A stretch of DNA of 64,000 bases from Lactobacillaceae bacterium AF64-9pH9TA (GCA_027681045.1 JAQDCK010000001.1:204425-268424); one strand, 5' to 3'; shown: positions 1-11,760, counted from the stretch's first letter. Numbers and translations: made by a program. The notes: generated by a model not told the origin, from the sequence alone.

Positions 1-2
1 CT

Positions 3-542
3 GACAAGGCCAGCGTAAAAGAAGACAAAAAGGCAAAAGACGATAAAGAAGACGCAACCAAGCCAGCTGATGCAGAGCTGGACCAGCTCAAGGCTGAAGT
101 TGCCGCTTTGACCCAAAAGAACAAGGACCTGGAAGACAAATACTTAAGAAGCGAAGCTGAAATTCAAAACGCCCAGCGCCGCTACAGCAAGGAAAGAGCC
201 AACCTGGTCAAGTACGAGTCCCAGCGTTTAGGCAAGGATATCCTGGCCAGCGTGGACAACTTGGAAAGGGCTCTGCAGGTCAAGGCCGACGACGAGGCTT
301 CCAGTCAGCTGAAGAAGGGGATCGAAATGACCCTGGAAGGCCTGGTTAGAGCCTTGAAGGACAACGGCATTGAAGAAATCAAGGCTGACGGCGAAAAGTT
401 TGATCCGACATTGCACCAGGCGGTCCAAAGCGTACCGGCTGAAAATGATGATCAAAAAGACCATGTCGTTCAGGTCCTGCAAAAGGGTTACGTCTACAAG
501 GACCGGACCCTGCGGCCAGCCATGGTTGTCGTTGCCCAGTAA
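3..542 (+). CDS. grpE: GrpE nucleotide exchange factor for DnaK (5' end cut by window)
   Basis: The reading frame is open from the first bases of the window, so the true start lies upstream. About 179 residues are visible: a Lys/Glu/Asp-rich charged N-terminus, a long coiled-coil stretch ([20 protein letters not shown]), and the GrpE beta-domain ending in [16 protein letters not shown], the conserved family C-terminus. GrpE releases ADP from DnaK in the cytosolic Hsp70 cycle. It sits 59 bases upstream of dnaK in the usual hrcA-grpE-dnaK-dnaJ order, which supports the call. Its promoter and any CIRCE operator lie outside the window. Confidence 0.95.
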   Translation, partial: DKASVKEDKKAKDDKEDATKPADAELDQLKAEVAALTQKNKDLEDKYLRSEAEIQNAQRRYSKERANLVKYESQRLGKDILASVDNLERALQVKADDEASSQLKKGIEMTLEGLVRALKDNGIEEIKADGEKFDPTLHQAVQSVPAENDDQKDHVVQVLQKGYVYKDRTLRPAMVVVAQ

Positions 543-580
543 GGCAATTTTTTTACAAAGCAATAAACAAGCAAAAATAA

Positions 581-2446
<1,866 letters not shown>

Positions 2447-2461
2447 AGCGACTATAATTAA

Positions 2462-2502
2462 ACAAAAGGAGAAGAACTGCTTGATGTAGTTCTTTTCTTT
2501 TG
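2462..2502 (+). terminator. Hairpin between dnaK and dnaJ, attenuator-like
   Basis: ACAAAAGGAGAAGAACT pairs with AGTTCTTTTCTTTTGT around a short loop, giving a long stem with a bulge and wobble pairs and a T-rich 3' arm. It lies in the 82-base dnaK-dnaJ gap with no obvious promoter beyond it. A partial terminator or RNA-processing site that lowers dnaJ expression relative to dnaK is the likely role; this is inferred. Confidence 0.5.
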
Positions 2503-2528
2503 TTAGTAAAAGGAGCAATAATAAACAG

Positions 2529-3668
2529 ATGGCAGCAAACCGTGACTATTATGACGTCTTAGGCGTGAGCCGGGATGCCAGTGACGCAGAAATCAGCAAG
2601 GCCTACCGGAAGTTGGCCAAAAAGTATCACCCGGACTTAAACCACGAAGCAGGGGCAGAAGAAAAGTACAAGGAAGTCAACGAAGCTTACGAAGTGCTTC
2701 ATGACCCGCAAAAGCGTCAGCAGTATGATCAATTTGGCCAGGCTGGCATGAACGGCCAGGGCGGCTTTGGCGGCCAGTACGGGGGCCAGGGCTTTGGCGG
2801 AGCTGATTTTGGTGACTTTGGTGACATCTTTAGCAGCTTCTTTGGCGGCGGCGCCCGCCAGCAGGTAGACCCGACCGCTCCGCAGCGGGGGGCTGACCTG
2901 GATTACACCATGACGATCGACTTTATGGATGCCATCAAGGGCAAGACCAGTGAAATCAGCTACAGCCGGTCAACTACCTGTGAAGTCTGCAAGGGTTCCG
3001 GGGCTGAAAAGGGCACCCACCCGATCACCTGCGACAAGTGCGGGGGCAGCGGCATGATGACCATTACGCAAAGAAGCGTTTTGGGCATGATCCAGCGGCA
3101 GACGACCTGTGACAAGTGTGCGGGCAGCGGGGTCATCATCCAGCATCCATGCCAGAGTTGCCACGGCAAGGGGGTCAAGACCCAGAAGCAGACCCTGCAG
3201 GTTAAGGTGCCAGCCGGCATCGACAACGGCCAGCAGATCCGCCTGGCCGGCCAAGGCGAAGCCGGCAAGAACGGTGGCCCATACGGGGACCTGTACATCG
3301 TCTTCCGGGTGCGGCCAAGCAAGGACTTCACCAGACGTGGTCAGACCATCTACACGACCGTGCCGATTTCCTTTGCCCAGGCAACCTTAGGTGACGAGAT
3401 CAACGTCAAGACAGTTTACGGCGACACGAAACTGAAGATTCCGGCCGGCACCCAGCCAAACCAGAAGTTTACTTTAAAGGAAAAGGGTGTTCAGAGCCTG
3501 CGCGGCGGCAGCACTGGTGACCAGGTAACCACGGTTGAGATCGTGATTCCGAAGTCCATCAACGAGGCCCAGCGCAAGGCCTTGCTGGAATTCGTCAAGG
3601 CCAGCGGTGGCTCCATTGCCCCGCAGGAAAAAGGCTTCTTTGAACGCTTGAAGGAGAAGCTGAGCTAA
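2529..3668 (+). CDS. dnaJ: Chaperone protein DnaJ (Hsp40)
   Basis: 379 residues with all type I Hsp40 parts: J domain (residues 6-70) with HPD at 34-36, a Gly/Phe-rich linker (about 80-125), the zinc region with four CxxCxGxG repeats ([32 protein letters not shown]), and the C-terminal substrate-binding barrels. It stimulates DnaK ATPase and delivers clients. The AGGAG site lies about 13 bases before the ATG, rather far. Last gene of the heat-shock operon, followed by a terminator at 3689. Confidence 0.97.
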   Translation: MAANRDYYDVLGVSRDASDAEISKAYRKLAKKYHPDLNHEAGAEEKYKEVNEAYEVLHDPQKRQQYDQFGQAGMNGQGGFGGQYGGQGFGGADFGDFGDIFSSFFGGGARQQVDPTAPQRGADLDYTMTIDFMDAIKGKTSEISYSRSTTCEVCKGSGAEKGTHPITCDKCGGSGMMTITQRSVLGMIQRQTTCDKCAGSGVIIQHPCQSCHGKGVKTQKQTLQVKVPAGIDNGQQIRLAGQGEAGKNGGPYGDLYIVFRVRPSKDFTRRGQTIYTTVPISFAQATLGDEINVKTVYGDTKLKIPAGTQPNQKFTLKEKGVQSLRGGSTGDQVTTVEIVIPKSINEAQRKALLEFVKASGGSIAPQEKGFFERLKEKLS

Positions 3669-3688
3669 ATTTTAGAAGCAAATTAAGG

Positions 3689-3713
3689 AGGCAGTCTGCA
3701 AGGACTGCCTTTT
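3689..3713 (+). terminator. Rho-independent terminator after dnaJ
   Basis: Perfect 8-bp stem AGGCAGTC / GACTGCCT with a 6-base loop, followed by TTT. It closes the heat-shock operon ahead of the lepA promoter. Confidence 0.8.
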
Positions 3714-3727
3714 ATGATGACTGGGAA

Positions 3728-3756
3728 AAGACAAATGAGCCGATTTCGGTTATAAT
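3728..3756 (+). promoter_or_regulatory. Promoter of lepA-srtA-recJ-apt
   Basis: AAGACA (3728-3733), 17-base spacer, perfect TATAAT (3751-3756), 35 bases before the lepA ATG and after the dnaJ terminator. The -35 box is weak (4 of 6). Confidence 0.65.
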
Positions 3757-3790
3757 TGTTAAGTACTTTAGTAAGGATGCGAGAAAATAT

Positions 3791-5629
3791 ATGGACTTAG
3801 AAAAATTAAAAGACTACCAAAAGCACATCCGCAATTTTTCAATCGTGGCCCACGTTGACCACGGCAAATCAACGATTGCCGACCGGATTCTGGAACTGAC
3901 GGACACGGTTTCCAAGCGTCAGCTGAAAAATCAAATGCTGGATGACATGCCCCTTGAACGGCAGCGGGGGATCACCATCAAGATGAACTCGGTGCAGGTC
4001 AAGTACCACGCCAATGACGGGGAAGACTACATTTTCCACTTGATCGACACCCCCGGCCACGTCGACTTCTCCTATGAAGTTTCCCGGTCTCTGGCCGCCT
4101 GTGAAGGGGCTGTCCTGGTCGTTGACGCCTCCCAGGGTGTCCAGGCCCAGACCCTGTCCAACACTTACCTGGCTTTGGAAAACGACCTGGAAATCCTCCC
4201 TGTTTTAAACAAGATCGACCTGCCAAGCGCCGACCCGGACATGGCCAAGAGCGAAATCGGCGACATGCTGGGCTTAGACGCCAGCGACGCCGTGGAAGTT
4301 TCCGGCAAGACCGGGGCAGGGATTCCGGAACTTTTGGAAAGAATCGTGACTGACATCCCAGCGCCGACCGGGGACTTGACCAAGCCCCTCAAGGCCTTGA
4401 TCTTTGACTCCAAGTATGATGACTACCGGGGAGTGGTCATGTCAGTCAGAATTGAAGAAGGCACGGTTAAGCCAGGCGACGAAATCATGATCATGAACAC
4501 CGGCAAGAAGTATGAAGTAACCGAAGTCGGCGTTTCCAGCCCCCACCCGGTTAAAGAAGACATCTTGATTGCCGGGGACGTGGGCTATATTACTGCCAAC
4601 ATCAAGTCTGTCCGGGAAACCCGGGTCGGGGACACCATCACCAGCGCTGAAAACCCGACGGCAGAAGCTTTGCCAGGCTATCGGCAGATTCCGCCAATGG
4701 TCTACTCTGGTATGTATCCGACCGACAACCGGGACTATGACGACTTGAAGGAAGCCTTGCAGAAATTGCAGCTTAACGATGCGTCTCTGGAATTTGAGCC
4801 GGAAACTTCCCAGGCCCTGGGTTTTGGTTTCCGCTGCGGCTTTTTGGGCCTTTTGCACATGGACGTCGTGCAAGAGCGCTTGGAGCAGGAATTTGACCTG
4901 GACCTCATCATGACCGCGCCATCAGTTGACTACCACGCCATCATGCCAACTGGGGAGGTCAAACTGATCGACAACCCGGCTGACCTGCCGGATGCCGGTG
5001 AATACAAGGAATTGCAAGAGCCTTACGTTAAGGCGGAAATCATGGTACCAAATGACTTCGTCGGCGCAGTAATGCAGCTGTGTGAAGGCAAGCGGGGTGA
5101 GTTCCAGACCATGGATTACCTGGACAAGTACCGGGTCAACGTGATCTACGAAATGCCCCTGGCAGAAATCATCTATGACTTCTTTGACCAGCTCAAGTCT
5201 TCAACCAAGGGCTATGCTTCTTTGGACTATGAAATCATCGGCTACAAGGCCACCAACTTGGTCAAGATCGACATCCTCTTGAACAAGGAACCGATCGATG
5301 CCTTGAGCTTCATCGCCCACCGCGAAGAAGCCCGGGACCGGGCTGTCCAGATGTGCAGCCTTTTGAAGAAGCTGATTCCGCGGCAAAACTTCCAAGTCGA
5401 CATCCAAGGAGCAATCGGGTCCAAGATCATTTCCCGGGCTACGATCAAGCCTTACCGAAAGGACGTTACCTGGAAGATCCACACCGGTGACCCGGACCGG
5501 CGGGCCAAGCTGCTGGAGAAGCAGAAGCGGGGCAAGAAGCGGATGAAGTCAGTTGGCCGGGTGGAAGTCCCGCAGGATGCCTTTATGGCAGTATTACGGA
5601 TGAATGATGATGACATCAAAGGCAAGTAA
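3791..5629 (+). CDS. lepA: Elongation factor 4 (LepA), back-translocating ribosomal GTPase
   Basis: 612 residues. GTPase motifs: AHVDHGKST (G1), RGITI (G2), DTPGHVDF (G3), NKIDLP (G4). EF-G-like domains follow, and the LepA-specific C-terminus includes [17 protein letters not shown]. It acts on stalled or mistranslocated ribosomes. First gene of a compact unit: its last 26 bases overlap the sortase ORF. The family is highly conserved and the identification is firm. Confidence 0.97.
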   Translation: MDLEKLKDYQKHIRNFSIVAHVDHGKSTIADRILELTDTVSKRQLKNQMLDDMPLERQRGITIKMNSVQVKYHANDGEDYIFHLIDTPGHVDFSYEVSRSLAACEGAVLVVDASQGVQAQTLSNTYLALENDLEILPVLNKIDLPSADPDMAKSEIGDMLGLDASDAVEVSGKTGAGIPELLERIVTDIPAPTGDLTKPLKALIFDSKYDDYRGVVMSVRIEEGTVKPGDEIMIMNTGKKYEVTEVGVSSPHPVKEDILIAGDVGYITANIKSVRETRVGDTITSAENPTAEALPGYRQIPPMVYSGMYPTDNRDYDDLKEALQKLQLNDASLEFEPETSQALGFGFRCGFLGLLHMDVVQERLEQEFDLDLIMTAPSVDYHAIMPTGEVKLIDNPADLPDAGEYKELQEPYVKAEIMVPNDFVGAVMQLCEGKRGEFQTMDYLDKYRVNVIYEMPLAEIIYDFFDQLKSSTKGYASLDYEIIGYKATNLVKIDILLNKEPIDALSFIAHREEARDRAVQMCSLLKKLIPRQNFQVDIQGAIGSKIISRATIKPYRKDVTWKIHTGDPDRRAKLLEKQKRGKKRMKSVGRVEVPQDAFMAVLRMNDDDIKGK

Positions 5630-6311
5630 AAATACACAAGACCACCCAGTCCGCCGGATTATTCTGCGCCTGATCGCCGTAATCCTCTTTTTGCTGGGCC
5701 TGGCTTTAGTCTTTAACCGGCAGATCAGCGCTTTTTTGGTCAAGCAGAACCAGACCGCGGCTTTAAAGGGCCTGACCCGGGACCAGGTCGTGCAGAACCA
5801 GAAAAAGAAGGGGATGTATGACTTCAAGAAGGTCAAGTCAATTGACTTTGCCCAGACCACCCGCAGCCGGGTGAAGAACACAGCTGGCGCCATTGGGGCA
5901 ATTTCCATCCCCAGCGTCAAGCTTTATCTGCCGATCATGCAGGGCCTCTCAGACGAGGCTTTGTCAACTGGGGGCGGAACCATGCGGGCTGACCAGAAGA
6001 TGGGCAAGGGGAACTACCCTTTGGCTGGCCACTACATGACCGACCAGGGGGCCCTTTTTTCACCCCTTGAGCGGGTCAAGCTGGGCAGCATGGTCTACTT
6101 GACTGACTTAAAGAAGGTCTATGCTTACAAGATCTACTACAAGAAGGTGGTTGACCCCAGCGCCGTCTGGCTGGTTGCCAACACCAAGAAGAAGATCGTA
6201 ACCTTGATCACCTGTGCCGATGGCGGGGTAAACCGCTGGTCCTTAAGAGGAAAACTGACCGCGGTCAAGCCGGCAAGCAAGCAGAATTTGGAGATGTTTA
6301 AACTTCGATGA
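5604..6311 (+). CDS. srtA: Class A sortase, LPXTG transpeptidase
   Basis: 235 residues: short basic N-terminus, one membrane anchor (about 19-40), then the sortase beta-barrel. The catalytic residues are visible: His143 in LAGHYM, Cys204 in TLITC and Arg215 in NRWSLRGKL, the class A set. It cleaves LPXTG proteins at the membrane and joins them to the cell wall. The first of three consecutive ATGs is used here; all lie inside lepA with no good ribosome site, so translation is probably coupled to lepA. Its stop overlaps the recJ ATG by four bases. It is the only sortase in the window and a plausible anchor for the serine-rich adhesin at 60027. Confidence 0.92.
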   Translation: MMMTSKASKNTQDHPVRRIILRLIAVILFLLGLALVFNRQISAFLVKQNQTAALKGLTRDQVVQNQKKKGMYDFKKVKSIDFAQTTRSRVKNTAGAIGAISIPSVKLYLPIMQGLSDEALSTGGGTMRADQKMGKGNYPLAGHYMTDQGALFSPLERVKLGSMVYLTDLKKVYAYKIYYKKVVDPSAVWLVANTKKKIVTLITCADGGVNRWSLRGKLTAVKPASKQNLEMFKLR

Positions 6312-8584
6312 AATGGCAAGAAAGAACAGCTGCTCCTTTGGCCAGTGACCTGGTTGAAGAATTTCAACTTAGCCCATTAACGGCTAAGTTGTTTTCTTTG
6401 CGGGGAATTGACAACGAGGAAAAAATCGACTATTGGCTCCGCGCCAATGAAAATGACCTGGCAGATCCCTCTTTGATGCATGACATGGACAAGGCAGTCC
6501 GCCGGATCAACCAGGCCCTGGACGAGGGTGAAAAGATCACTATTTACGGGGACTATGACGCTGACGGGATCACCGCCACGGCCATCATGACGGAAATGCT
6601 GACCATCATGGGGGCTGACGTCCATTACTTCATTCCTGACCGCTTCAAGGACGGCTATGGGCCAAGTTTAGACCGCTACAAGGAGATTGTGGCGGACGGG
6701 ACTAAATTGATCATTACCGTTGACAACGGGGTGACCGGAATTGAGGAAGTGGCCTATGCTCAGTCTCACGGCGTGGACGTGATTGTCACCGACCACCACA
6801 CCTTCAAAGATGAAAAGCCGGACGCTTATGCCCTGGTGCACTGCAACTATCCAGGCCAGGCTTATCCTTTTGACGACTATTGCGGGGCCGGGGTGGCTTA
6901 TACCATTGCCCGGGCAGTCTTAGAAGACACGGCCAGCGAATTTTTGGAACTGGCCATGATCGGGACCGTTGGGGACATGGTCAAGGTTTCCGGTGAAGGG
7001 CACATTATCGTCAAGCGGGGCTTGGAGATGCTGAATGAAAGCTCCCGGCCGGGCCTGGCGGCTCTTATCCGCAATGCCGGCCTTACACCGGGGATGATTG
7101 ATGAAGAAGACGTCGGCTTTAGCATCGCTCCCCGTTTAAACGCCTGCGGCCGCCTGGCTGATGCCAGCCTGGCCGTAAGGTTGCTTTTGGCGGAAAGCCC
7201 GGGCGAGGCCCAGGAATTAGCCGATCAGATTGAAAAGCTGAACAATGAGCGAAAAGATCTGACCCAAGCGACCATGCAGGCGGCTGAGGCTCAAATTAAG
7301 CGCCGGGGCTACCAGAAAGAAGCGACATTGACCCTGTATGACCCGGCCTGGCATGAAGGGGTCATGGGCTTAGTCGCCAACAAGATCGTGGAAAAATACC
7401 ACAAGCCGACCCTGATGCTGACGAAAAACGAGGCTGGCCTTGTCAAGGGGTCTGGCCGATCCAGCCAGGGCTTCAACTTGTTCAATGCCTTGAAGCCTTT
7501 TGAAGGCAAGTCCATCACCCAGTTTGGCGGCCATGACTTTGCCTGCGGCCTGTCGACGACTGAGGAAAATTTGAACCAGCTCAGGCGCGACTTTAACCAA
7601 AGCTTTAAGGCAGGAGAGAAGGGTCCAGAAAAGGTCCAGAAATATGATGGCACGATCAGTCCATTAGATATTGATTTGACCAGCGTTTATGACCTGGCCC
7701 AGGCCGGGCCTTTTGGCACGGACAACCCCCAGCCGGTCTTTTTGCTTGACAAGCCGCAGATTTCTAACTTCCGCCCTATGCGGAAGGGCTGCAGCTTCAT
7801 GGTGGGCCCAGTCAGGGCGGTGGACTTTGACCAGGGTTTAAACCAAACTGTCCTGCCATATTTGCAGCAGATGTTGGTTAAGCTTGCTTCTAACACTTTT
7901 AAAGGCAAGACCAATGTCCAGTTCCGGATCGTTGACCTGCATTACGGGCAGCCACTTTACGCGCCAGCCGCCCGGATCGTGGACTTCCGCGGGCAAGAGA
8001 ATTTGCTGGGTTTTGCGGACAAGTATCTCTTGTTTGATGAGAAAAATCTCAGCCAGGCCATGAATCATTTTGGCATAACTAAAGAGCAGATTTCTCTGGC
8101 CAAGGACAATGAAGACCTCAGCCAGCAGATCGTGTCAGTTCTTGACGTGCCGGCCAATGAGGCCCAGCTGAACTTTGTCCTGGCCAAGCCTTACCGCCAG
8201 CTCTACCTGCGCTTTCAGCTGGACCAGCTGCCAGGGGAGGCCCTGCCCAGCCGGGGCAACTTCGGCCTGGTCTGGCAGTACTTTTTGGCTCACCCGGGGC
8301 TAAAGCCGAATGATTACATGCAGGCTGCCGGCCAGCTGGGGATGGATCCGGACAGCATCATGTTTATTTTGAGGGTGTTTTTTACCCTTAATTTTGTTAA
8401 AATGGAAGAGGACAGATTGCTCCCTAAGCCGAGTCCGACAAAGAAGTCTTTGGACGATTCAGCCTATTACCGGTCAGTGAAAGCAGAATATGCCTTCGTT
8501 AACAAATTACGAACAATCTCTTCGAATGAATTAATTCGCTATGCCAGTGGTCTAGCAAATGGAGGATTACAAAATGTCAATTGA
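6308..8584 (+). CDS. recJ: Single-strand-specific 5'-3' exonuclease RecJ
   Basis: 758 residues. The DHH phosphoesterase core is clear: [12 protein letters not shown] binds metal, TDHH (residues 161-164) is the signature, and the DHHA1 domain carries [10 protein letters not shown]. The long C-terminal extension is typical of Gram-positive RecJ. It degrades single-stranded DNA in recombination and base-excision repair. It starts inside the sortase stop (ATGA) and overlaps apt by 11 bases; recJ followed by apt is a common Gram-positive arrangement. Confidence 0.95.
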   Translation: MKWQERTAAPLASDLVEEFQLSPLTAKLFSLRGIDNEEKIDYWLRANENDLADPSLMHDMDKAVRRINQALDEGEKITIYGDYDADGITATAIMTEMLTIMGADVHYFIPDRFKDGYGPSLDRYKEIVADGTKLIITVDNGVTGIEEVAYAQSHGVDVIVTDHHTFKDEKPDAYALVHCNYPGQAYPFDDYCGAGVAYTIARAVLEDTASEFLELAMIGTVGDMVKVSGEGHIIVKRGLEMLNESSRPGLAALIRNAGLTPGMIDEEDVGFSIAPRLNACGRLADASLAVRLLLAESPGEAQELADQIEKLNNERKDLTQATMQAAEAQIKRRGYQKEATLTLYDPAWHEGVMGLVANKIVEKYHKPTLMLTKNEAGLVKGSGRSSQGFNLFNALKPFEGKSITQFGGHDFACGLSTTEENLNQLRRDFNQSFKAGEKGPEKVQKYDGTISPLDIDLTSVYDLAQAGPFGTDNPQPVFLLDKPQISNFRPMRKGCSFMVGPVRAVDFDQGLNQTVLPYLQQMLVKLASNTFKGKTNVQFRIVDLHYGQPLYAPAARIVDFRGQENLLGFADKYLLFDEKNLSQAMNHFGITKEQISLAKDNEDLSQQIVSVLDVPANEAQLNFVLAKPYRQLYLRFQLDQLPGEALPSRGNFGLVWQYFLAHPGLKPNDYMQAAGQLGMDPDSIMFILRVFFTLNFVKMEEDRLLPKPSPTKKSLDDSAYYRSVKAEYAFVNKLRTISSNELIRYASGLANGGLQNVN

Positions 8585-9101
8585 TTTTAAGAAGTACATT
8601 GCCAGCGTCAAGGACTTCCCGAATAAAGGAATCATCTTCCGGGACATCACCCCGATCCTGCAAGACGGTGAAGCCTTCGCAGCAGCTACTCACGAAATTG
8701 CCGAATACGCCAAGAGCCGGCAAGCTGACGTGATCGTCGGACCGGAAGCCCGGGGCTTCCTGGTCGGGACTCCGGTAGCAATCGAACTGGGTATCGGCTT
8801 CGTGCCAGCCCGTAAGCCCCACAAGCTGCCACGGGAAGTAGAATCTGCGGCTTACGACCTGGAATACGGGTCAAACGTTCTGGAAATGCACAAGGATGCG
8901 ATCAAGCCTGGCCAAAGAGTAGTCATCTGCGACGACTTGATGGCTACGGCCGGCACCCTGCACGCCACTAAGGAATTGATTGAACGCCTGGGCGGGAAGG
9001 TTGTCGGGGCAGCCTTTTATATTGAATTGACCGACCTTAAGGGCAGAGAAAAGTTCCCGGACGTGGACATCTTCTCCCTGGTTCAATACACCGGCGCTTA
9101 A
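8574..9101 (+). CDS. apt: Adenine phosphoribosyltransferase
   Basis: 175 residues from the ATG at 8574. The upstream in-frame ATG at 8559 contains the ribosome site GGAGG within its own codons, so the later start (8 bases after GGAGG) is preferred. Motifs: FRDITPIL near the N-terminus, the PRPP loop [13 protein letters not shown], and EARGFLVG. It converts adenine plus PRPP to AMP in purine salvage. The start lies within the end of recJ, giving translational coupling. Confidence 0.95.
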   Translation: MSIDFKKYIASVKDFPNKGIIFRDITPILQDGEAFAAATHEIAEYAKSRQADVIVGPEARGFLVGTPVAIELGIGFVPARKPHKLPREVESAAYDLEYGSNVLEMHKDAIKPGQRVVICDDLMATAGTLHATKELIERLGGKVVGAAFYIELTDLKGREKFPDVDIFSLVQYTGA

Positions 9102-9118
9102 TTTTAAGAGCAAGACAG

Positions 9119-9154
9119 AAAAAACGGCTTTACCGGAAGGTAGAAGCCGTTTTT
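9119..9154 (+). terminator. Terminator after apt
   Basis: AAAAACGGCTTTACC pairs with GGTAGAAGCCGTTTTT (one bulged base) around a GGAA loop, with a T-run. It also lies just past the stop of the convergent ArsR gene. Confidence 0.85.
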
Positions 9155-9175
9155 GTTTGTATTAAAAAAGTAAAA

Positions 9176-9478
9176 CTATTGCAGCCGGTCCAGGTGGTCT
9201 AGGTGCTCGGTCATCGCGTCGATGATCTGCACGATGTCCTGGTCATTGATTGAATAGTAGACAAAAGTGCCTGCTTTGCGTTTCTGCACGAAATCGTATT
9301 TTTTCAAAATACCGAGCTGCTTGGAAATTACCGGCTGAGAGATGCCCAGGTGGCCGACGATTGCCGAAACCGGGCTTTCGCCGTGTGTTCTAAGATAAAA
9401 GAGAATATGGATCCGCAGGCTGTTACCCAAGACCTTGAAAAGGCGGGCCGCCTGGTCGATCAGTTCTTCATGTGTCAT
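9176..9478 (-). CDS. ArsR/SmtB-family metal-responsive repressor
   Basis: 100 residues with a winged helix-turn-helix (recognition helix ISQPVISKQLGILKKYDFVQ). The C-terminal helix reads DQDIVQIIDAMTEHLDHLDRL and matches the alpha5 metal site of Zn/Co sensors (CzrA: Asp, His, His, His) except that Asp replaces the first His; the HxxH pair is intact. No alpha3 cysteine site is seen. Divergent from the CDF transporter, with an inverted repeat between them at 9509-9567, so metal-relieved repression of the transporter is the obvious model. A GGAGAACC ribosome site precedes the ATG. Confidence 0.88.
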   Translation of the reverse strand: MTHEELIDQAARLFKVLGNSLRIHILFYLRTHGESPVSAIVGHLGISQPVISKQLGILKKYDFVQKRKAGTFVYYSINDQDIVQIIDAMTEHLDHLDRLQ

Positions 9479-9506
9479 GCGGTTCTCCTTTCCAGTATCC
9501 CCCTTG

Positions 9507-9567
9507 ATTATATATCATTTTTGTTATATAGTGTAGACAAGAGTAAATATACCAAAAACGATATATA
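9507..9567. promoter_or_regulatory. Operator and divergent promoters of ArsR and CDF genes
   Basis: TATATATCATTTTTG (about 9509-9523) and CAAAAACGATATATA (9553-9567) form a 15-bp inverted repeat with one mismatch and 29 bases between. Plus-strand promoter candidate for the transporter: TTGTTA (9521) - 17 - TAAATA (9544). Minus-strand -10 TATAAT for the repressor: 9507-9512. The repeat arms cover both promoters, as expected for an ArsR/SmtB operator. Confidence 0.65.
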
Positions 9568-9589
9568 AAAGATTGCGCAGGTAAAAATC

Positions 9590-10477
9590 ATGAATGACCA
9601 AGCATCAAAAAGGTATTTGTGGGTGACTGTCTTCAATGTCATCATTACTGCCGCGGAAATTGCCGGCGGGATTATCTCCGGTTCCCTGGCCCTCTTGTCA
9701 GATGCCTTGCATAACTTGAGTGACGTTGTTTCCATCGTGGTTGCCTTTGCGGCTAATTTAATCGCCAAAAGAAGCAAGGACCAGCACAAGACTTTTGGCT
9801 ACAAGCGGGCGGAAACCCTGGCTGCCTACACCAACGGCTTCTTCTTGTTGGCCATCAGCATCTATCTTTTCATCTCGGCCATCCAGCGCTTCAGCAAGCC
9901 AGAGCCGATTGAAGGGGTAGTCATGTTTATCGTTTCCTTGATCGGCTTGGCCGGCAACTTGATCTCCATGCTGATCCTGGGCAAGGGGAGCAAGGAAAAC
10001 TTGAATGCCCGGGCCCTCTTTTTGAATATGATGTCGGACACCTTGTCCAGTGTTGCCGTTGTGGTGGGGTCCCTCTTGATTTATTACCAAAACTGGACCC
10101 TGGTGGACCCGATTTTAACCATGGCCGCGGCAATTTTCCTCTTGAAAGAGGCTTTTGAAATCACCAGAGACTCAGCCAACGTTTTGATGGAAACTAACCC
10201 TAATCTGGATCTGGATGCCATCGAAAAGGCGGTTTTGGCCTATAAAGAGGTAAGGCAACTCCACCACCTGCATGTCTGGCGCTACAGCGACGATACCATC
10301 ATGCTGGACGCCCACATTGTTGTTGACTCCGGCCTTACTGCCAAGCGGATTGAAGAGCTTGATGAAGAGATTGCTGCTTGTCTGAAAGAAAAGTTTGCCA
10401 TCAACCACGTTACCCTGCAGGCAGAATGCAGCCGGGGCCTGGACGAAGACCTTTTGTCAACCAACAAGGAAAATTAA
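9590..10477 (+). CDS. Cation diffusion facilitator (CzcD/ZitB-like metal exporter)
   Basis: 295 residues, six membrane helices and a cytosolic C-terminal domain (HHLHVWRYSDDTIMLDAHIVVD). Helix 2 carries SDALHNLSD, giving His41 and Asp45 of the transport site. In helix 5 the usual His-x3-Asp pair reads NMMSD, so Asn146 stands where zinc transporters have His, with Asp150 retained. Proton-driven efflux of Zn, Co, Cd or a related divalent ion is expected; the Asn makes metal specificity uncertain. It is controlled with the divergent ArsR gene. Confidence 0.9.
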   Translation: MNDQASKRYLWVTVFNVIITAAEIAGGIISGSLALLSDALHNLSDVVSIVVAFAANLIAKRSKDQHKTFGYKRAETLAAYTNGFFLLAISIYLFISAIQRFSKPEPIEGVVMFIVSLIGLAGNLISMLILGKGSKENLNARALFLNMMSDTLSSVAVVVGSLLIYYQNWTLVDPILTMAAAIFLLKEAFEITRDSANVLMETNPNLDLDAIEKAVLAYKEVRQLHHLHVWRYSDDTIMLDAHIVVDSGLTAKRIEELDEEIAACLKEKFAINHVTLQAECSRGLDEDLLSTNKEN

Positions 10478-10487
10478 GAAAAGATTA

Positions 10488-10620
10488 GCTAACTTTAAAA
10501 AAAGAGAAAATTAGGGTCAAACGGCTTGTTTTCGCAAGGCTTAGGCCTTAGAAGAATTAAAGTTAGCAAAAAATAGCAATAAAATGAAAACAATTTTAAA
10601 AAAGCCTTGCTAACCTTTAG
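10488..10620 (+). promoter_or_regulatory. Interleaved inverted repeats upstream of ilvE
   Basis: GCTAACTTTAA (10488-10498) is inverted as TTAAAGTTAGC (10557-10567), and a third related copy GCTAACCTTTAG is at 10609-10620. GCAAGGCTT (10534-10542) is inverted as AAGCCTTGC (10602-10610). The two pairs interleave (A-B-A'-B'), so as RNA they would be a pseudoknot or alternative folds, and as DNA a cluster of regulator sites. No T-box (AGGGTGGNACCGCG) is present. Confidence 0.5.
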
Positions 10621-10645
10621 AAAGAGTATTATAGTTACAACTATA
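10607..10645 (+). promoter_or_regulatory. ilvE promoter with palindrome over the start site
   Basis: TTGCTA (10607-10612) - 17 bases - TATAGT (10630-10635). A perfect palindrome, TATAGTT-AC-AACTATA (10630-10645), covers the -10 box and start region and could be a repressor site. Confidence 0.65.
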
Positions 10646-10679
10646 AAAACTAGTGATTGAATTTTTAGGAGGTAATATC

Positions 10680-11705
10680 ATGGCTAAAAAAGATCTCGAT
10701 TGGGCAAATATCGGCTTTGGCTATCATCAAACCGACAAGCGCTACGTGGACTATTTCCACGACGGTGCCTGGGAAGGCGGCAAGCTGACCGACGACCCTA
10801 ATGTTGTATTGAATGAATGTGCTGAAACCCTGCAATACGCCCAGCAAGTTTTTGAAGGGATGAAGGCCTACACCTGGAAGGATGGCTCTGTTGTTGTCTT
10901 CAGGCCAGACCAAAACGCGGAACGGATGTACAACTCCGCTAAGCGGATCGAAATGCAGCCTTATCCAAAAGACAAGTTCGTTGAAGCAATCGACCAAGTA
11001 GTCAAGGGCAATGTTGACTGGGTACCGCCATACGGTTCAGGCGCGACTCTTTATCTGCGTCCATACGAAATCGGCACCACACCAATCATCGGCGTTGCTC
11101 CGGCAACTGATTACATGTTCAGAATCTTTGCAACTCCAGTTGGCCCATACTACAAGGGCGGGGCTACTCCAGTTGCCGTTCAAGTTGCCCAATATGACCG
11201 GGCTGCACCTCGCGGGACTGGCCACGTTAAGGCCGCTTTGAACTATGCCATGAGTTTGAAGGCGACTGTCACTGCTCACCAGGCAGGTTTTGCTGAAAAC
11301 ATGTACCTGGACCCAGCTACCCAAACTTATATTGAAGAAACGGGTGGCTCAAACATTATCTTCATCGACCAAAACAACCACTTGGTCGTTCCTAAGTCAA
11401 ATTCAATTTTGCCATCAATCACTAGACGCTCCATTGTATACTTGGCTGAACACTACCTCAACTTGACGGTTGAAGAAAGACAAGTCCGCTTCGACGAAGT
11501 TCCATCCTTCAAGGAATGTGCTTTGGTCGGCACGGCTGCCGTATTGTCACCAGTTGGCCGCATCGTCAATGGCGACCAGGTCATCGACTTGCCATCAGGC
11601 ATGGACAAGCCAGGCAAGTTCATGGAAGAACTTTACAACACTTTGACTGGCATCCAAAACGGGGAAGTCGAAGCCCCAGAAGGCTGGATCCACCACGTGA
11701 TGTAA
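10680..11705 (+). CDS. ilvE: Branched-chain amino-acid aminotransferase
   Basis: 341 residues from the ATG at 10680, which follows TAGGAGG by the usual distance; an in-frame upstream codon at 10653 has no ribosome site. Fold type IV PLP enzyme: the PLP lysine lies in GHVKAALNYA and the cofactor loop in EETGGSNIIF. It interconverts Leu, Ile and Val with their 2-oxo acids using 2-oxoglutarate/glutamate. Alone between two terminated units, with its own promoter. In a lactobacillus it more likely catabolises or balances branched-chain amino acids than completes a synthesis pathway, since no ilv/leu genes are near. Confidence 0.93.
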   Translation: MAKKDLDWANIGFGYHQTDKRYVDYFHDGAWEGGKLTDDPNVVLNECAETLQYAQQVFEGMKAYTWKDGSVVVFRPDQNAERMYNSAKRIEMQPYPKDKFVEAIDQVVKGNVDWVPPYGSGATLYLRPYEIGTTPIIGVAPATDYMFRIFATPVGPYYKGGATPVAVQVAQYDRAAPRGTGHVKAALNYAMSLKATVTAHQAGFAENMYLDPATQTYIEETGGSNIIFIDQNNHLVVPKSNSILPSITRRSIVYLAEHYLNLTVEERQVRFDEVPSFKECALVGTAAVLSPVGRIVNGDQVIDLPSGMDKPGKFMEELYNTLTGIQNGEVEAPEGWIHHVM

Positions 11706-11727
11706 AAATCATCATCGAGAATAAGAT

Positions 11728-11760
11728 AAAAAATGGCAGTTTTTGCAACTGCTATTTTTT
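11728..11760 (+). terminator. Terminator after ilvE
   Basis: AAAAAATGGCAGT pairs with ACTGCTATTTTTT (one G-T wobble) around a short loop; ends in six T. Confidence 0.85.

Noticed and set aside
10488..10680. T-box riboswitch before ilvE
   Set aside because: No AGGGTGGNACCGCG sequence or antiterminator/terminator pair, and the promoter lies downstream of the repeats.
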